DNA from: Diphasiastrum complanatum
Lineage: Eukaryota; Streptophyta; Lycopodiopsida; Lycopodiales; Lycopodiaceae
Assembly (NCBI GenBank): GCA_029204225.1
Contig: CM055106.1
Span: 33,824,361-33,888,360, forward strand
Direction: 5' to 3'
Length of the DNA: 64,000 nt
The notes under the pieces are model-generated. The model saw nothing but the letters and a program-made list of their open reading frames with translations. It searched no databases and was not told where the DNA came from. Below, piece after piece: positions 25,999 to 37,990 of this stretch. The position numbers were made by a program, and so were the translations under genes. Each line of letters opens with the position of its first letter. The stretch's first letter is position 1.

Positions 25999-26821
25999 AA
26001 CTTGTAGAATTTCTTTAAATTTATGATCTCTTTGATAACAATTTCTGCAAATAGATCCTCATCGACAAATACAGGCTCACGAAAGTTCAATGTTTGTGAA
26101 ACATATATAGCACCTGGCTATTTCAATCAAAATGGAGTCTCAGTACTTAATTGTGGAACATTAATGAACAAGCATCTTATGCTTTGTGAGAGATAATTAC
26201 GAGAACCATAATATCTGAGGCTTCCAACTAACTAAGATTCACTAATTTCAGTCACTAAATTAAATAAATCCATCACCTCACCGATAAATCGTAAATCATC
26301 GCTGCCAGAGAGATAAATGGAAGATAAACGAAAAAATAGAAAACCAATGAGCATTGTCCTAAACCCTAAACCAACACCAAGCTACTAAACCCGCACACAG
26401 GCCCTAGAACTCAAATCGGTATCACACAGTCAGAGAAAAAGAGCTCTTTCCCACTTACAAATTGAGAGCCAATAATGGCTGGAAAAATGGCAGCATGCAG
26501 CATTCCATTCACCACGCATCCAGGAAACCCTGATTCTTTGGCCGCCAGCTCCTGAGTATGGATTGGATTGCTGTCCCTGCATAGCTGTGCATACAGTACA
26601 ACATCCTCCTTGCTAAAGCATCTGGATGAAGAAAACTTATCCCCGAGCTTTAGAATTTGCTTCGAAGAGCATGGCAAAGCTCCTGCCTTATTAGTAATAG
26701 CATCATGATAATAGCCAAAGGAGGCACCATTGAAGCATCCTCCCTTTGCATTGCTTGCAATAATGGTGTTGAGGTAAAAAGGCAAATCCTTTCTATTGCA
26801 TTGTCTTCTAAGATGTTGCAT
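19716..26821 (-). CDS. mtHD: Mitochondrial 3-hydroxyacyl-ACP dehydratase, MaoC/hotdog family, three exons
   Basis: Host gene. Exons read from right to left are 26459-26821, 26002-26117 and 19716-19815 (363+116+100 nt, 192 residues), and all phases match. It should dehydrate 3-hydroxyacyl-ACP in mitochondrial type II fatty-acid synthesis, the route to octanoate and lipoate. The first 50 or so residues are basic and Ser/Asn-rich with few acids, fitting a mitochondrial presequence. The MaoC catalytic pair sits in RDSNPIH, Asp83 and His88. Later blocks VNGMLHAAIFP, VSQTLNFREPV and LLVLDGNAVALL follow the order known from the Arabidopsis protein (At5g60335 as I recall; the symbol is from that work). 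Introns are GT-AG. Intron 1 is 341 bp; intron 2 is 6186 bp because a gypsy element sits in it. The frame is undamaged, so the gene may still be functional if the long intron is spliced. Confidence 0.9.
20016..20070. repeat. Perfect 22-bp inverted repeat with 11-nt loop
   Basis: Arms 20016-20037 and 20049-20070 (AGAGAACTTCCTGGGAATTAGC and its exact complement). It lies in intron 2 of the dehydratase gene, left of the gypsy insertion. Further CTTGTAGCTGC words follow to about 20100. It could fold as a strong RNA hairpin. Confidence 0.9.
20159..20241. repeat. Tandem duplication of about 41 bp
   Basis: Two adjacent copies containing TAAAGAGGTCAAACTTGAGG, followed by a less well kept TTTAAATG part. 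It lies in intron 2 of the dehydratase gene. Confidence 0.8.
20540..20544. repeat. Target-site duplication ATAGG, left
   Basis: ATAGG directly before the left LTR of the chromodomain gypsy element; the same five bases follow the right LTR at 25620-25624. Confidence 0.85.
20545..21057 (+). repeat. Chromovirus left LTR
   Basis: 513 bp, TGTTACAGCCC to GACGTTATA. It contains a CTATATATGCC word near 20845 as a possible TATA box. Confidence 0.9.
21058..21830 (-). other. Gene-like insert inside the chromovirus: possible captured first exon
   Basis: This segment sits where primer site and gag would be expected. On the minus strand it looks like the 5' end of a plant gene: a CT/GA tract at 21454-21486, then an ATG at 21273 opening MKVFSLLLLQNLWFLGLIGA and continuing ACGFGIFFPVGN, a hydrophobic signal-peptide or membrane-anchor profile. 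A GTAAGATG splice-donor-like word follows near 21175. I do not recognise the protein. Because the target duplications enclose it, it entered with the element or was added to it afterwards. The exact right edge is uncertain. Confidence 0.4.
21454..21486. repeat. (CT)n microsatellite
   Basis: CT run of about 33 bp inside the gene-like insert. On the minus strand it is a GA tract upstream of the putative first exon, a common feature of plant 5' untranslated regions. Confidence 0.9.
25110..25619 (+). repeat. Chromovirus right LTR
   Basis: 510 bp, preceded by the polypurine tract and followed by the ATAGG duplication. Near-identical to the left LTR. Confidence 0.9.
25620..25624. repeat. Target-site duplication ATAGG, right
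   Basis: Exact match of the five bases at 20540-20544. The original intron resumes here. Confidence 0.85.
25973..25995. repeat. (GA)n microsatellite at intron 2 donor
   Basis: GA run just downstream, on the gene strand, of the exon 2 donor of the dehydratase gene. Confidence 0.9.
26002..26117 (-). CDS. mtHD: Dehydratase exon 2
   Basis: Starts after an ATAG acceptor with Pro-Gly-Ala and encodes VSQTLNFREPVFVDED and a Lys-rich end, the strand-turn region of the hotdog fold. The donor is GTTAGT, leaving two bases of a Lys codon (phase 2). A GA microsatellite lies just inside the following intron. Confidence 0.88.
26459..26821 (-). CDS. mtHD: Dehydratase exon 1
   Basis: Residues 1-121: presequence, then the start of the hotdog domain with LKLGDKFSSSRCFSKEDV and the catalytic RDSNPIH. 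The Met at 26821-26819 is chosen because it gives a basic leader and no better upstream Met is in frame. The donor is GTAAGT right after the Phe codon (phase 0). Reading through the donor gives a short unrelated tail ending near 26411. Confidence 0.9.
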
Positions 26822-27000
26822 TTTGGTTGAAAAACCCTACTACCTCATAAGCAATTTGAGCTTGTCTACAAATGAGTTCACAACTTATGCATAATTTTTC
26901 TCATAACTTGCTCATCCCTCCCTCAAGCATTCACGATCTCAATCCAATATACTACAAAAGTCTCATATTGATGCAAAAAAATGCCCTAGACACATTATCT
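26822..27000 (-). promoter_or_regulatory. Upstream region of the dehydratase gene
   Basis: Sequence directly upstream of the chosen Met should hold the 5' untranslated region and core promoter. No single TATA element stands out. Called by position only. Confidence 0.35.
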
Positions 27001-29430
27001 ATGAATACTAGGTTTTGACCTTCCTCACAAAAGAGTAGGCTATCTCAACGAGTAGTTCAAACGAAATGGGAACTAGCCTGCATTTTTTTAGAGCTTCTTA
27101 GTTTTGAAGACTCGCAAGTTGGTAAAGAGACGAGTTGTAGGGTTGAATCATGCCCACAACACTCATTGACATGTTTGGAGCCTTGTGCTCCCATGTCGCA
27201 TTCAGCCTAACATTATACATTGGTGCATAATACATTGTAAGTGTGATGTGCTCATGTTCATAGAGGAAATGTGGTTAGACATTTACAGTGATACATTTAT
27301 GTGTCCAAATGTATGAGCTTGATGTATTGATGATAATAGTTCTTGATTATATACTTAGGTCGGACCTAATTTGATCATCGAAAAAATTGCACTATAAATA
27401 TATCATATTTGTCTCATATATTCATTTAATCTATATCGACGAGGAATCTAAATAGTTAAATTGTTTTCCTTAACTTGCAAAGACAAAGGATATATGTTGA
27501 GGTGATCAATAGAAGTTTATGAAGCCATTCAATATAAAAGGACATCTTTGAAATTTTTAATTTGTGAGCTCCAATCTTGGTGTTCTCCTAATGGCCTAGA
27601 GCGATACATGAATGTCTTCATGCATGAACTCTGGATCTATTTCAATAGGATTGGGTTGATGACAGATTTGGTTGTTCACTGATATAAGCAAGTGGTTCTT
27701 GATTCCTTAATCTTCTACCAAATTTTAGATACATTTATTGTGGATTTAGATCTATTTGTGCTAACTTTATTTCCTAGCTTAAGTAGTTTAGATCTTGGCT
27801 AGATTCTTTGATTTGAGATTAGTTGTAGAATATGATCACAATAATTCAAATATAATGCTTTATGTGATATAATTCTCAACAAGTAGTATACTCTCGCAAA
27901 GCTTCCAGATGGCTCTGATCAAGGTATTTTGGTCCAAGTAGGCTGTTATGTGTGGATTGTTATGGATGGATGTATGTTCAGATAGAATAATGAAAGCAAG
28001 AACATGTGGTTGATAGCACTAGGCAATAATTGGATGGACGCTATATGGAAGGATGGATAATTTCATTGATTCAATTAGAGATGATCACAAAAAGTGAATG
28101 ATGCAATGATGTGGATGGTAGAAATAAGAAGTGATGGTTCACAATGATGGAGCCAGGTGTGGGTGGGGTCCGGGGCCTCCTCATTGAGACTTCAACACGT
28201 GGGGTCTAAGGCCTCCACGGTGATGCTCCAGCGTAGGGCTCTAGGTGGTTGTGCTGACCCTCAGCGTGAAACAATATGACTTATGTATGATGAGTGATGG
28301 ACGTGTCAAGTTCTTAGCAGACGATGTTATTTTCTTGAAAAAATTTCATTTCCATCTCCAAAATGTTTGTCTCTCTAATATGTGATAAATACTAGTGGTT
28401 TTCAACTTTAGTGATCTTTGCAAAAGGATAGTCTGTGAGGGTTCTATGAGGTTGGCGAATGTAACTCAAGGCGCAAACTAGATATGAGTAGAATTACTCA
28501 CAGACATCATTATACTTCTTGAAAATTGTCGCAACTTTGATAGATAAATTCTCAATAGATTTTATTATCTGGTGGGGGTTATGTGAAGGTTAATAGTGTA
28601 TATAGTTGACGAAGGTTCTGAGGACAATTTTTGCCATTCTTGGACCAGAAACCGGTATTCAGAATCATTCACACATAGCCTTAGATGTGAAACTAACCTT
28701 CACAGACTTTATTGAAACTGAAAAATAGTGAAAATAGCTCTAGTAGAATGGTGAGGATTATTATTTGCTTTTTTTTCACTATTTGAAACTGGTGTGCGCT
28801 CTTTTAGCTCAAAGGCAAATTCAGTTTATCAAAACTTTCGTAAAGACATGCAAACATCATGTCCACCTTTGTAGGACTTAGATAAAGCCCACCGTGCATA
28901 TTGGAGTTGTGTGAAGGCTATTACACAATTTGGGTCAACTTAAAGTATTGGAATTTGATCAATGATGATCTAGAAAAACTATTGTATTGTCACTCCTCAC
29001 TGTATAGTTTTTAATTTTAAAATCTGTAAAATTACACGATAATTTGAATAGCCTATTGAAAGACTCTAAAAATTGAAGATATAGTCCAAATCAACCTTGG
29101 GTTGGGTATAATCGAATCAATATCTAAATCGATCCCTGGCTTGGGTCGATGGGTCGAATCGAATCAAACACTAAATTGAGCTTTTGAGTTGAATCAAAAT
29201 TTGATCCCACTAAATTCAATCCCTTTGTCTATTTCAACCCTACATCTGTTTCGACACTCTATAGACATTCGGTTACAACGGTTTAAGCCTCTGAACTAGT
29301 TTATCAAGCTTAACAGAGGTTACATAGATCAAATCATATTGTAAATATGTCTTTTAGGATCTAAAATTTGAGAACAAAAAAGAATATTACAATTGATAAG
29401 ATAGTAAGTTACAAGCTCATAACATTTTGG
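27000..29430. other. Unassigned stretch with a dispersed repeat
   Basis: No gene recognised. The part at about 28090-28330 is related to 33020-33210. The following 28380-28900 shares GGCGA- and CCTTC-type words with 33230-34120. AT-rich remains toward 29430 may belong to the copia LTR that ends at 29824. Confidence 0.5.
28090..28330 (+). repeat. Dispersed repeat, copy 1
   Basis: Shares with 33020-33210 the words ACAATGATGG, GGGTGGGGTC, TATGACTTATGT and TGTCAAGT in the same order. Family unknown; perhaps part of an LTR or a non-coding retroelement. Confidence 0.6.
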
Positions 29431-29439
29431 CATGAACAT

Positions 29440-30062
29440 TTTGTGAGAGGATTGTGTGACCATTAGAATGATTTTTCTTTAATATTCAATTAGATTTTGT
29501 TCTATAGTCTCTACATCTAGGATTACTGTGGTATAAATGTGTTGTTGTTTTATTAATGTATATTTTATGGTCTATTTTCAAAGTCTATCAATTTTTGAAA
29601 GGCATACTTTTCAGAGATTCCACATTGATTTATGCATAAGATAGGCACTCGTTTTATTCTTTAGTTTTTTATGATGAGCAATTTGTGATTGTTTGAGATA
29701 TCACGATTGTCTATGATGATCCAACTATATTTTATTATCTTTTATTATCAATTATAATTCTAACAGATTTGAGTGCATTGTTCATAGTTTATTGTTGATT
29801 CTAACTTTTTGATATTTTTCAACAATTGGTATCAAACATAATACGTGATTCTGAATTGATAGATATTAAGTTTCAATTCTTGGACAAGTTTCATAGTCAT
29901 TTGTTGACTTCAATTAAATGGAATGTAGTGAAGATATTGATTGAGAAATTAAATGGATCGAACTTTCGTATGTGGAAATTTAAAATAAGGATGATCCTCG
30001 CGGCCAAAAGCCTATGGGAAGTGGTTGAAAGTACTAACTTGAAACCAATATGTTGGTCCTAA
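29440..30062 (+). mobile_element. Ty1/copia LTR end, primer site and gag start
   Basis: LTR-like DNA ends TTTTTCAACA at 29824 and is followed by a TTGGTATCAAA primer-site variant. Gag opens near 29915 with LIEKLNGSNFRMWKFKIRM and LAAKSLWEVVE, the usual N-terminal gag block of plant copia. The left LTR edge is not resolved. This copy is a different family from the pol at 30623-32246, whose LTR is unlike it. Confidence 0.65.
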
Positions 30063-30622
30063 ACTAATTCAGATGGTGAGTTTACTTTGATAGAGTTTAT
30101 GAAATTTTGCTTGGAGAATAATATTAAGCAAAATTTTCTATGAGATATACTCCACAACAACTTTAAAACAAATTTTAAGTTGCCCTTAAAAAGTTGGCGA
30201 AGGTGTCTTTAACAGTTCAACCCTTAAAAATAGAGGAGCTTCTGGAATTATCTCTCTATTCGCATTTTTCGGAAAAAGTGAAAAAGATGAAGGTGTTGAA
30301 ATAGTTAAACTGTTGAACTGTGAACAAGTTGACTTCTTCAAAAAATAATTGAACGGAAGAAGTCGAAGGTAAGTGTTGCAGTTTTCGGAAAAGCGCAAAA
30401 AATGCAAACTGCGACACTTAGTGTATTTCTGCAGACTGTTCAAAAATAATGTAAATCTGCAGACTTGTTCTAAATGCAAGTTTGTGGAAATCCTTGAAGA
30501 TGGCCAAGTCTTCAATGACTTCAAGTTATTAAACTTAACATCTGAACTTAAAATTATGATGGGATTGGTTACCCTTTGCTGGAGATTAGCCGGATGTCCG
30601 TTGTAGGTGTCCTTCAAATAAA
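30063..30622. other. Unassigned, copia-LTR-like words
   Basis: Stretch between a copia gag start and a copia RT. It carries GGCGAAGGTGTC and GCGCAAAAAATGCAAACTGCGAC words resembling the U3 repeats at 1684-1860 and 37684-37863, so it may be part of another copia LTR. Confidence 0.4.
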
Positions 30623-32299
30623 TTGGCTCTTTATGTTGATGTAAAGGATCCTACTTTAGATGGTGATGATGATGGACCTTCATCAAGTCAAAATCCAAGG
30701 AGAATATCAAGGGAAAGACAAATGCATTCAAGGCTCACATATGATGAAAAGGGTAAGCAAGTAGTTTCTGGAAATTGTGTTGCTTTCGTAACCTTTGTTG
30801 ATGAACCTACAAGTGTAGATGAAGCAAAAAAAGAAGAGGAGTGGATCCAAGCAACGGATCTTGAGTATGAAGCTCTTATGAAGAATGGAACATGGAGATT
30901 GTTGGAGTTAACTAAGGACAAGAAAGCTATTGTATGCAAATGGATCTTCAAGGTGAAGACAAACCAAGATGGATCTATCAACAAGTACAAGGCAAGGTTA
31001 GTGAAAAAAGGATATGCTCAAGAACAAGGGATCGACTATGATGAGACCTTTGCACCCGTGGCAAAAATGGTAAGCATTCGAGTCATCATCTCACTTGCTA
31101 CTCTTGGGATCTATGGCAATTGGATATCACAAATGCTTTTTGGAATGGTGATCTTGAGGAAGAAGTGTACGTGGAACAACTCGAGAGCTACATTTCTTCT
31201 ACAAAGCCAAATCATCTGTGTCTAATATGCCCTTCAGCAAGCACCAAGGAGTGGTATGCCAAGCTTAATACTTTTTTACTCTCTCAAGGCTTTTTTATGA
31301 GTGAGTATGATCATTCAATTTATTATAGGTTTGCGGGAAACGATGTAACCATCTTGCTAATCTATGTGGATGATATCATCTTGATGTGGAGGATATCAAG
31401 AGTGCTCTTAAGAAGGAAATTGAGGTGCATGATCTTGGTAACTTGCATGGGAATAGAAGTCATTAGATATTCTCAATCGACTTTCATTGTCAAGAGAAGT
31501 ATGTTGATGCTATTCTAGAAAGATTTCATATGGTAGATGCAAAAGCTTGTGATACACCTACGGAGTCTCGTGTAAAGCTAACTATAAGAGGTAGTGAAAG
31601 ATCCTTCAAAGAAATTACTCTCTATAGGAAGCTAGTTGGTTCACTCATCTATCTAACTATTACAAGACCAGATCTAAGCTATTGTGTTGGAAGATTGAGT
31701 CAATTCATGCAAGATCCTAGTGAGGAGCATTGGAAGCAAGGAAAACGAGTTTTGAGGTACATCATTGGAGCTCGAGATTTTGGCATATTGTATGAGGGAT
31801 CATCATTTAACTTGTTTGGATTTTCAGATTCGGACTATGTTGGAGATGTAATGGATAGGAAATCCATTAGTGCTCATTGTATTTTCATAGGTGATGGAGC
31901 TATATCATGGATGTCAAAGAAACAAGCCACTATCTCATTGTCATCTAGTGAGGCCGAGTACAAAGCTCTTACACATTGCACAAAAAAGGAGATGGTATGG
32001 ATCAAGAGAATGATCAAGGATCTTCACTTGCTGGATTTTTCAAAGAGCCCAATCATCTTTTGTGACAATCTATCAGCCCAAAGGTTGGCAACTATTCCTA
32101 TCTTTCATGCTAGGAGCAAGCACATTGAGGTGGCATATCATTTTGTGCGGGAGCAGGTCATAGCAAAGGAGGTGGAGCTTCAACATGTGTCTTCAAGAGA
32201 ATGTGTAGCTCAAAGCATTGGAAAAAGACTTGTTCATGAAGCATAGGACTTTACTTGGACTGTTATCAAAGTCTATGCTAAAACAAGTTGAAGAGGAAG
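30623..32299 (+). mobile_element. Ty1/copia reverse transcriptase and RNase H
   Basis: Plus-strand copia pol. The pre-RT and RT start (30623-31225) shows EEWIQATDLEYEALMKNGTW, CKWIFKVKTNQDGS and DYDETFAPVAKM. The RT middle with YVDDIIL lies near 31360. The RT end and RNase H (31530-32246) show TRPDLSYCVGRLSQF, FSDSDYVGD, ISLSSSEAEYKAL, FCDNLSAQRL and HARSKHIEVAYHFVRE. A purine tract AAGAGGAAG precedes the 3' LTR at 32300. Protease and integrase are not visible. Broken at a few sites. Confidence 0.88.
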
Positions 32300-32949
32300 T
32301 GTGAGAAATTCAACTAGTTTAGTTTATTTTGGTCATATTTGTATAGGAAATTGAGGCCAATTTTCATATTAGACTTAGATGTTGACTTTTCAAAGCTATA
32401 TTAGTATATGAATTATTTGAATAAACACTCTTTGAAAGTGTGGGAAATGCAGAAGTCGAGTTTGAGTAGATTCAAATTTGAATGTAGGGTACATTGAATC
32501 TAGTCCTAAAACTAGTAGGATTTTCATATTGGAGGGAAACAAGTGGCAATTTAGGTTTTGGACTTGTTATAAAAGGATGTAACTCGTGGAAAGAGAGAAA
32601 ACACACACACTCTTTTCTCTTATCTCATTCATGCTTATACATGGTTCTCTTGGGTTCTACTATCCATTGGTGCACTATGCTTGTGATATATTGCAATTCT
32701 ATGTGTAGAATGATCATTAATTGTTATTTTCAGATCCACACGTGTGAAATACAGTAGCTTATTGTAATTGTATGGAAGAAACCTATTTTTATATTTTGGT
32801 TCATATTTGATCAAGATCTATTAGACTTTGCATCTCATTCTTAGTGTAGATGCTAATTTTTCTACATTGGCAAGATTGGTGAGTTGCTTGTTTTCTAAAC
32901 CAAAGATCAATTGTAGATTTGGATATTTATGGATCCCAAATCTTTCACA
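32300..32949 (+). repeat. Copia 3' LTR, 650 bp
   Basis: Begins TGTGAGAAATTC and ends AATCTTTCACA, giving near-perfect inverted ends. A CTTGTTATAAAAGG TATA-type word lies near 32565. It is the same family and length as the solo LTR at 46254-46903. Confidence 0.88.
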
Positions 32950-33019
32950 GGGAACACTTGGATGGATGCTAAAGAGATGCATGGATATTTGTGCAAATTC
33001 AATTGATAATGGTCAGGAA

Positions 33020-33210
33020 AAAATGGGTATTGTCATGGTGCGGATGATAACAATAGTGGATATTAATAGCTGACAATGATGGTGCCCAGTGCGGGTGGGG
33101 TCGAAGTGGGGTCCAGGTGGAGTTTGGGAACTACACTGGCCCCTAACACTAATTGATATGACTTATGTGTGATTGAGTGGATGACTGGCATGTCAAGTCA
33201 CTAGCAGATG
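33020..33210 (+). repeat. Dispersed repeat, copy 2
   Basis: Counterpart of 28090-28330 (shared ACAATGATGG, GGGTGGGGTC, TATGACTTATGT and TGTCAAGT in order). Each copy is followed by a stretch rich in GGCGAAGG and CGAGGGTT words. Confidence 0.6.
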
Positions 33211-34453
33211 TGATAATTGTTTTGAAAATTTTGAGATTTTTTATCAGGAACCTTCGCCTCTTTGATATATGGCTTATGTCAGTATTTTACCACTTTAGGA
33301 AATTTGACGAGGGTTCTTGTAGGCAAAGGATGGATCAGCGAGGGTTTTGAGGTAGTTTAAACATGATCTTGGCCGAAAACATTCGCCAGTGACCCTCTGG
33401 TGATGATTAACCTTCGTCAAGTTGTTGAGAGATTTTAAATGATGATCAGAGGGCTGGCGAGGACTAGGTGAGGTTCTCCTTGGCGAGAGATAGCTTGGTG
33501 AGGATTTTGATGGTAACTAGATCTTTTTTGGACTGGGTACCTTTGCCCATGTACTTACTATTCTTAGTAACCTTCACCCGCTTCATTGAGACTCCAGAAC
33601 AATGATATTTTGAGCTCGACGAAGGTTGATGATGCAAGGGTTTGGGAAGGTTGGTGAGGGTTCAGAGGACTTAGATACTCGAAGAGGGATGAGAACCTTT
33701 GTTGACCAACATTTTCACTGTATTAACCTTCATCAAACATTTTGAAGCTAGAAAATAGAAAAAAGTATTCACTAGCAAACTAATGAAGATTGACAACAAG
33801 TACTTTTTAAAAAATTGATGCTGGCAAGGGTTCTGCTGAGTTTTTCTTATTTTTGATGTCTTTAAATCTTCACTAGAGTCCGTACACACCTAACTAATCT
33901 TCACCGACCTCCAAAATCACTCAGATGGTCATAATAAAGTTGGGCGAAGATTGTTTGGAGTATTTTAGGCGATTGTGAGATTCTAGACTTTTTTTACAAA
34001 GGTTTTTTTATTTATTTTTTATTGTTTTTTGGCAGTTTTGGCAAAATGGCTAGGAATTAACCTTCGCCCAAACCATAGTAGGTTCTACTAATGTGGCCAG
34101 TTCGACGAGGGTTAGTTGGATCAGAGTAGAACATTATCAGATATGGTATGTATTTTTTGGCTATGTTTATGGACAGATTGCCAAAACTTGTGGTATTTTT
34201 TTTTTAAATCTTTATGGAATTTTTTAGATCTATGGAAGAGGTTGGGTGCTTGGATCTGATACCTCACACCTTTCAATCTCTCTCCATAGTACGTGCAATC
34301 AAAAATCACAAAGAAAATGCAAATCTAACCACTAAACCACACTAATCTATCCACACATCTCCATTCCACAAACAAAATTGACAATCACACATTGATTCCA
34401 AGCAAGCTAACTAAGCAAGAAAATACTAATCTATTCTCTGACAACAACGCCAC
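33211..34453. other. Degenerate repeat-rich stretch
   Basis: No gene. 33230-34120 is a loose array of AACCTTCGCC and GACGAGGGTT words on alternating strands, which could pair into many small hairpins. 34230-34453 carries a decayed TGGCGTTGTTGTC primer-site-like word (minus strand, about 34437-34453) beside the LTR that begins at 34454. Confidence 0.45.
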
Positions 34454-35273
<820 letters not shown>

Positions 35274-35500
35274 CATTAAAAAAAGATTCCCAAGCATCTG
35301 ATTTCTCTGTGGGAACATGACTTATTTCAACTTTGAAGGAAAAACGTAGTGTCTTAAAGAAAATTTCTGATGTCATTGCTTCTCTATAATCCCAAAAAAG
35401 AAAATTTAAAACTATGACTCCCAAAGGCACAAGTCCAAGAATTATCAAAATACCCCAAACAAATACTTCCAACTTAAATTTATCTAGTGCTAGGATTATT
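35274..35500. other. Unassigned gap between LTR and copia fragment
   Basis: Short AT-rich stretch. A minus-strand open stretch of 71 codons (35257-35472) has a hydrophobic start but no family I recognise. Confidence 0.3.
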
Positions 35501-37208
35501 CTTGAATCAGCAAGTAGAGATGTTGTGCAAATGAGAACATATATTTATGAAAATTAAGAAATTCAATAAACTACTTTTATTTTGGATATTGAACAATGTG
35601 AAAGACCTCCTATTGATCCAATCACTGGCCAAGGAGGTCAGATAATCAAACTCGTCACATGTACATAATCTTAAAATAAAACTTAAAGACCACATCCAAG
35701 CTGTAGTACTTGTTGACCATGATGACTGTCCCACGGTAACATATTTTGATATTCAATGTATAGACTGTTAGAAGAATAGCAATGGCTGAGTTTGTATAGA
35801 TAGTCGCTTCTCCTTCTGTAGGCTAGAACCTTCCAGGATTTGTCAAGAATTGTGTAGTCTTCTGTATCGAATTCGACCCTCCGACCTGAATCGGTGATTC
35901 TACTAACTGAGAGCAAATTCTTGGTCAGATTTGGAACATGGAGAACATTGGAAAGCAACTTGACTTCACCTTTTTTGAATTCAACTCTGACTGTTCATTC
36001 ACCCTCGATTGAATGCGATGAGATGTCTCCAAGTTGCACAACTCAAGAGTAAGTGAATGACTTGTAGTCTTTGAACCAGTCGCGATGGTGAGTCATGTGT
36101 TGAGTTGCTCCGGAGTCTAGATACCAAGAATCGGTATCCTGTTGTTCTCCGACTTTGGTCATGAAAGCGGCTTCATCTTCTTCTTCTTGTTGTTGATTTG
36201 AGTGACTGGCTGTAGCACTATGTGCTTGTTGTTAGAACTGCTTCTTCTTTTCGTTGTTGTATTTCAAAGTTCGGTAGTCTTTGATTTCGTGGCCAATCCT
36301 CTTACAGTATCTGCATAAAAGTATCTGCACTGGTTGGAATGATGAAGAGCTTGAATTCGATCTTGAACCAAAATTTTGTCCAGACTGCATGTTTTTCTTC
36401 TTGTTAGTAGAGCCTGAGTTTGTAGACCTCTTGGATCCGAACTTTTGATTTTTTGAATATAAAGCTTGAGGATCCGATCCTGAGCCTGAGGAGGATGCTG
36501 ATCTTCTAATCTCCTCTTGTAGGAGTGGCGAAATTACTCTTGATAGAGTGAGGTGGTCCTGGGTAGAAATTGCCATTACCCAATTTTTGTAGGCTTTAGG
36601 TAGACTCGATAATAGAGTCATGAGTGCATCAAAATCTTCTATGACTGAGCCAGTTGCAGTCATCTGTTCCATAAGATTTTTGAAGGTGTTGAGGTGGCTC
36701 AAAATAGTATCTGCATCAGACATTTTGAGGGTGAAGAATTTCTTCCTCATATGAAGCATGGAAGTAACGTCTCTAATGTCGTAGAAAGTTGCTAGGATGT
36801 CCCATGCATCCTTAGACGTCTGAGCAGCACGTATGGGATGATCTGAGTGTCCTTGATGTTAAGGGTGATCATGGAAAATGTTTTGCCATCTCTCAGTCTC
36901 CACTTGGTGATGCCAGGCTGCATCACCTTTTGGTTTGAGCTCTGTGCCATCCACGATGTCCCATAGTTCTTTGGCTAGAAGTATAACCTTCATCTTGAAT
37001 TTTTAGAGATGGTTGTTATCTCCATTGAGTTTGTCAATGAGAGATGAACTAGATGATGGATCCATTCTGGTTGAACGAGTTCGTTGGTAGAGACAATGAC
37101 TGTCGGAATACTATTGGTTGCGTGTTTGCTAGAAAGACGTCTTGATAGAAACAAGACTGATAATCTGCAATAGAAATGCAGATTACTGAAATACCCGCTC
37201 TGATACCA
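35500..37208 (-). mobile_element. Ty1/copia gag, protease and pre-integrase region
   Basis: Minus-strand copia. The primer site TGGTATCAGAGC lies at 37197-37208. Gag opens at the Met at 37065 with SSSSLIDKLNGDNN, followed by a gag core with FKNLMEQM and LLSSLPKAYKNW (36232-36759), a CRYCKRIGHE zinc-knuckle word near 36300, the protease motif LDSGATQHMT near 36110 and NVLHVPNLTKNLLSVSR (about 35940) leading to the pre-integrase part at 35500. Related to the gag fragments at 1-605 and 6436-7084. Broken at a few sites. Confidence 0.85.
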
Positions 37209-37990
37209 TGTCGTAAAATTGCGTGTGGGCGTGAGCGGCAGCGGAAGCTTGAGGATTGGAGCGTGGCGTGTAGGAACGGAAACACAACAATTAGCAACAG
37301 AATTATTCAAGTAGAAGAATTCATACAGAATGCGCAAATGAGTGAGACAAAGATTACACTCTAATAAAATATCAACAGTGAGTACAATAGCCTGAAGTAA
37401 TAACTTCAACTTGCTGATAACGCTGGCTACAGAAAAACTCTGATTAAAAGAAATTAAATCAATTAACTCAAAAATTAACCCATACATAGCTTGAATCAGC
37501 TAATATATATAGATTTACAAGTGTCGAGGAACAAAATATCTTACAAGCCTTTAATGCTATTTACGTCAGTCTTTGCATATGTACAAAGTTGGTAACTGCC
37601 AACCGCCTTTGGGATATTTGGTCAAAGGTGTTTTAAACTAAAGGCAATAAAGAAGGCCAAGGTGTCTTAGATTACAGACAGTGAAAAAGGCGAAACAGGA
37701 GAACATGCCTTAAAAATGATTTCTAAGGCATTCTGGCCATTTGGCCAATGTGTCGCTTTTTTGCTAGTGCAAAAAGGCGAAGGAGGCAGAAAAAGCAAAG
37801 GTGCCTTATAAATGGTTTCTAAGGCATTCTAGCCACTTGGCCAATGTGTCACATTTTTCGCTAAGGAGCGAAAAATGGCGAAGGTGCCTAAAAAATTGTT
37901 TTAAGCGGTAAAAGAAAGAAAAATGTGAAGGTCCAAAAATATGAAGTCGGCCTTCGATTTTTCAAGATGTTCATTACTTGAACAATTTTG
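37209..37990 (-). repeat. Copia 5' LTR, about 780 bp
   Basis: Starts TGTCGTAAAATTGCG next to the primer site. The far edge is estimated near a GAACA at about 37984. A TATATATAG word near 37505 fits an LTR promoter on the minus strand. The LTR start resembles that of the copia LTR at 809. Confidence 0.6.
37684..37863. repeat. Tandem duplication in copia LTR, unit about 85-95 bp
   Basis: Two copies (37684-37764 and 37770-37863) share AAAAAGGCGAA, TTTCTAAGGCATTCT, GGCCAATGTGTC and a GCTA end. A more diverged third copy may lie at 37620-37683. Confidence 0.75.

Noticed and set aside
26411-26458. Continuation of dehydratase exon 1 to a stop at 26411
   Set aside because: A GTAAGT donor follows the Phe codon at 26459, and the family sequence resumes in frame at 26117, so the tail is intron.
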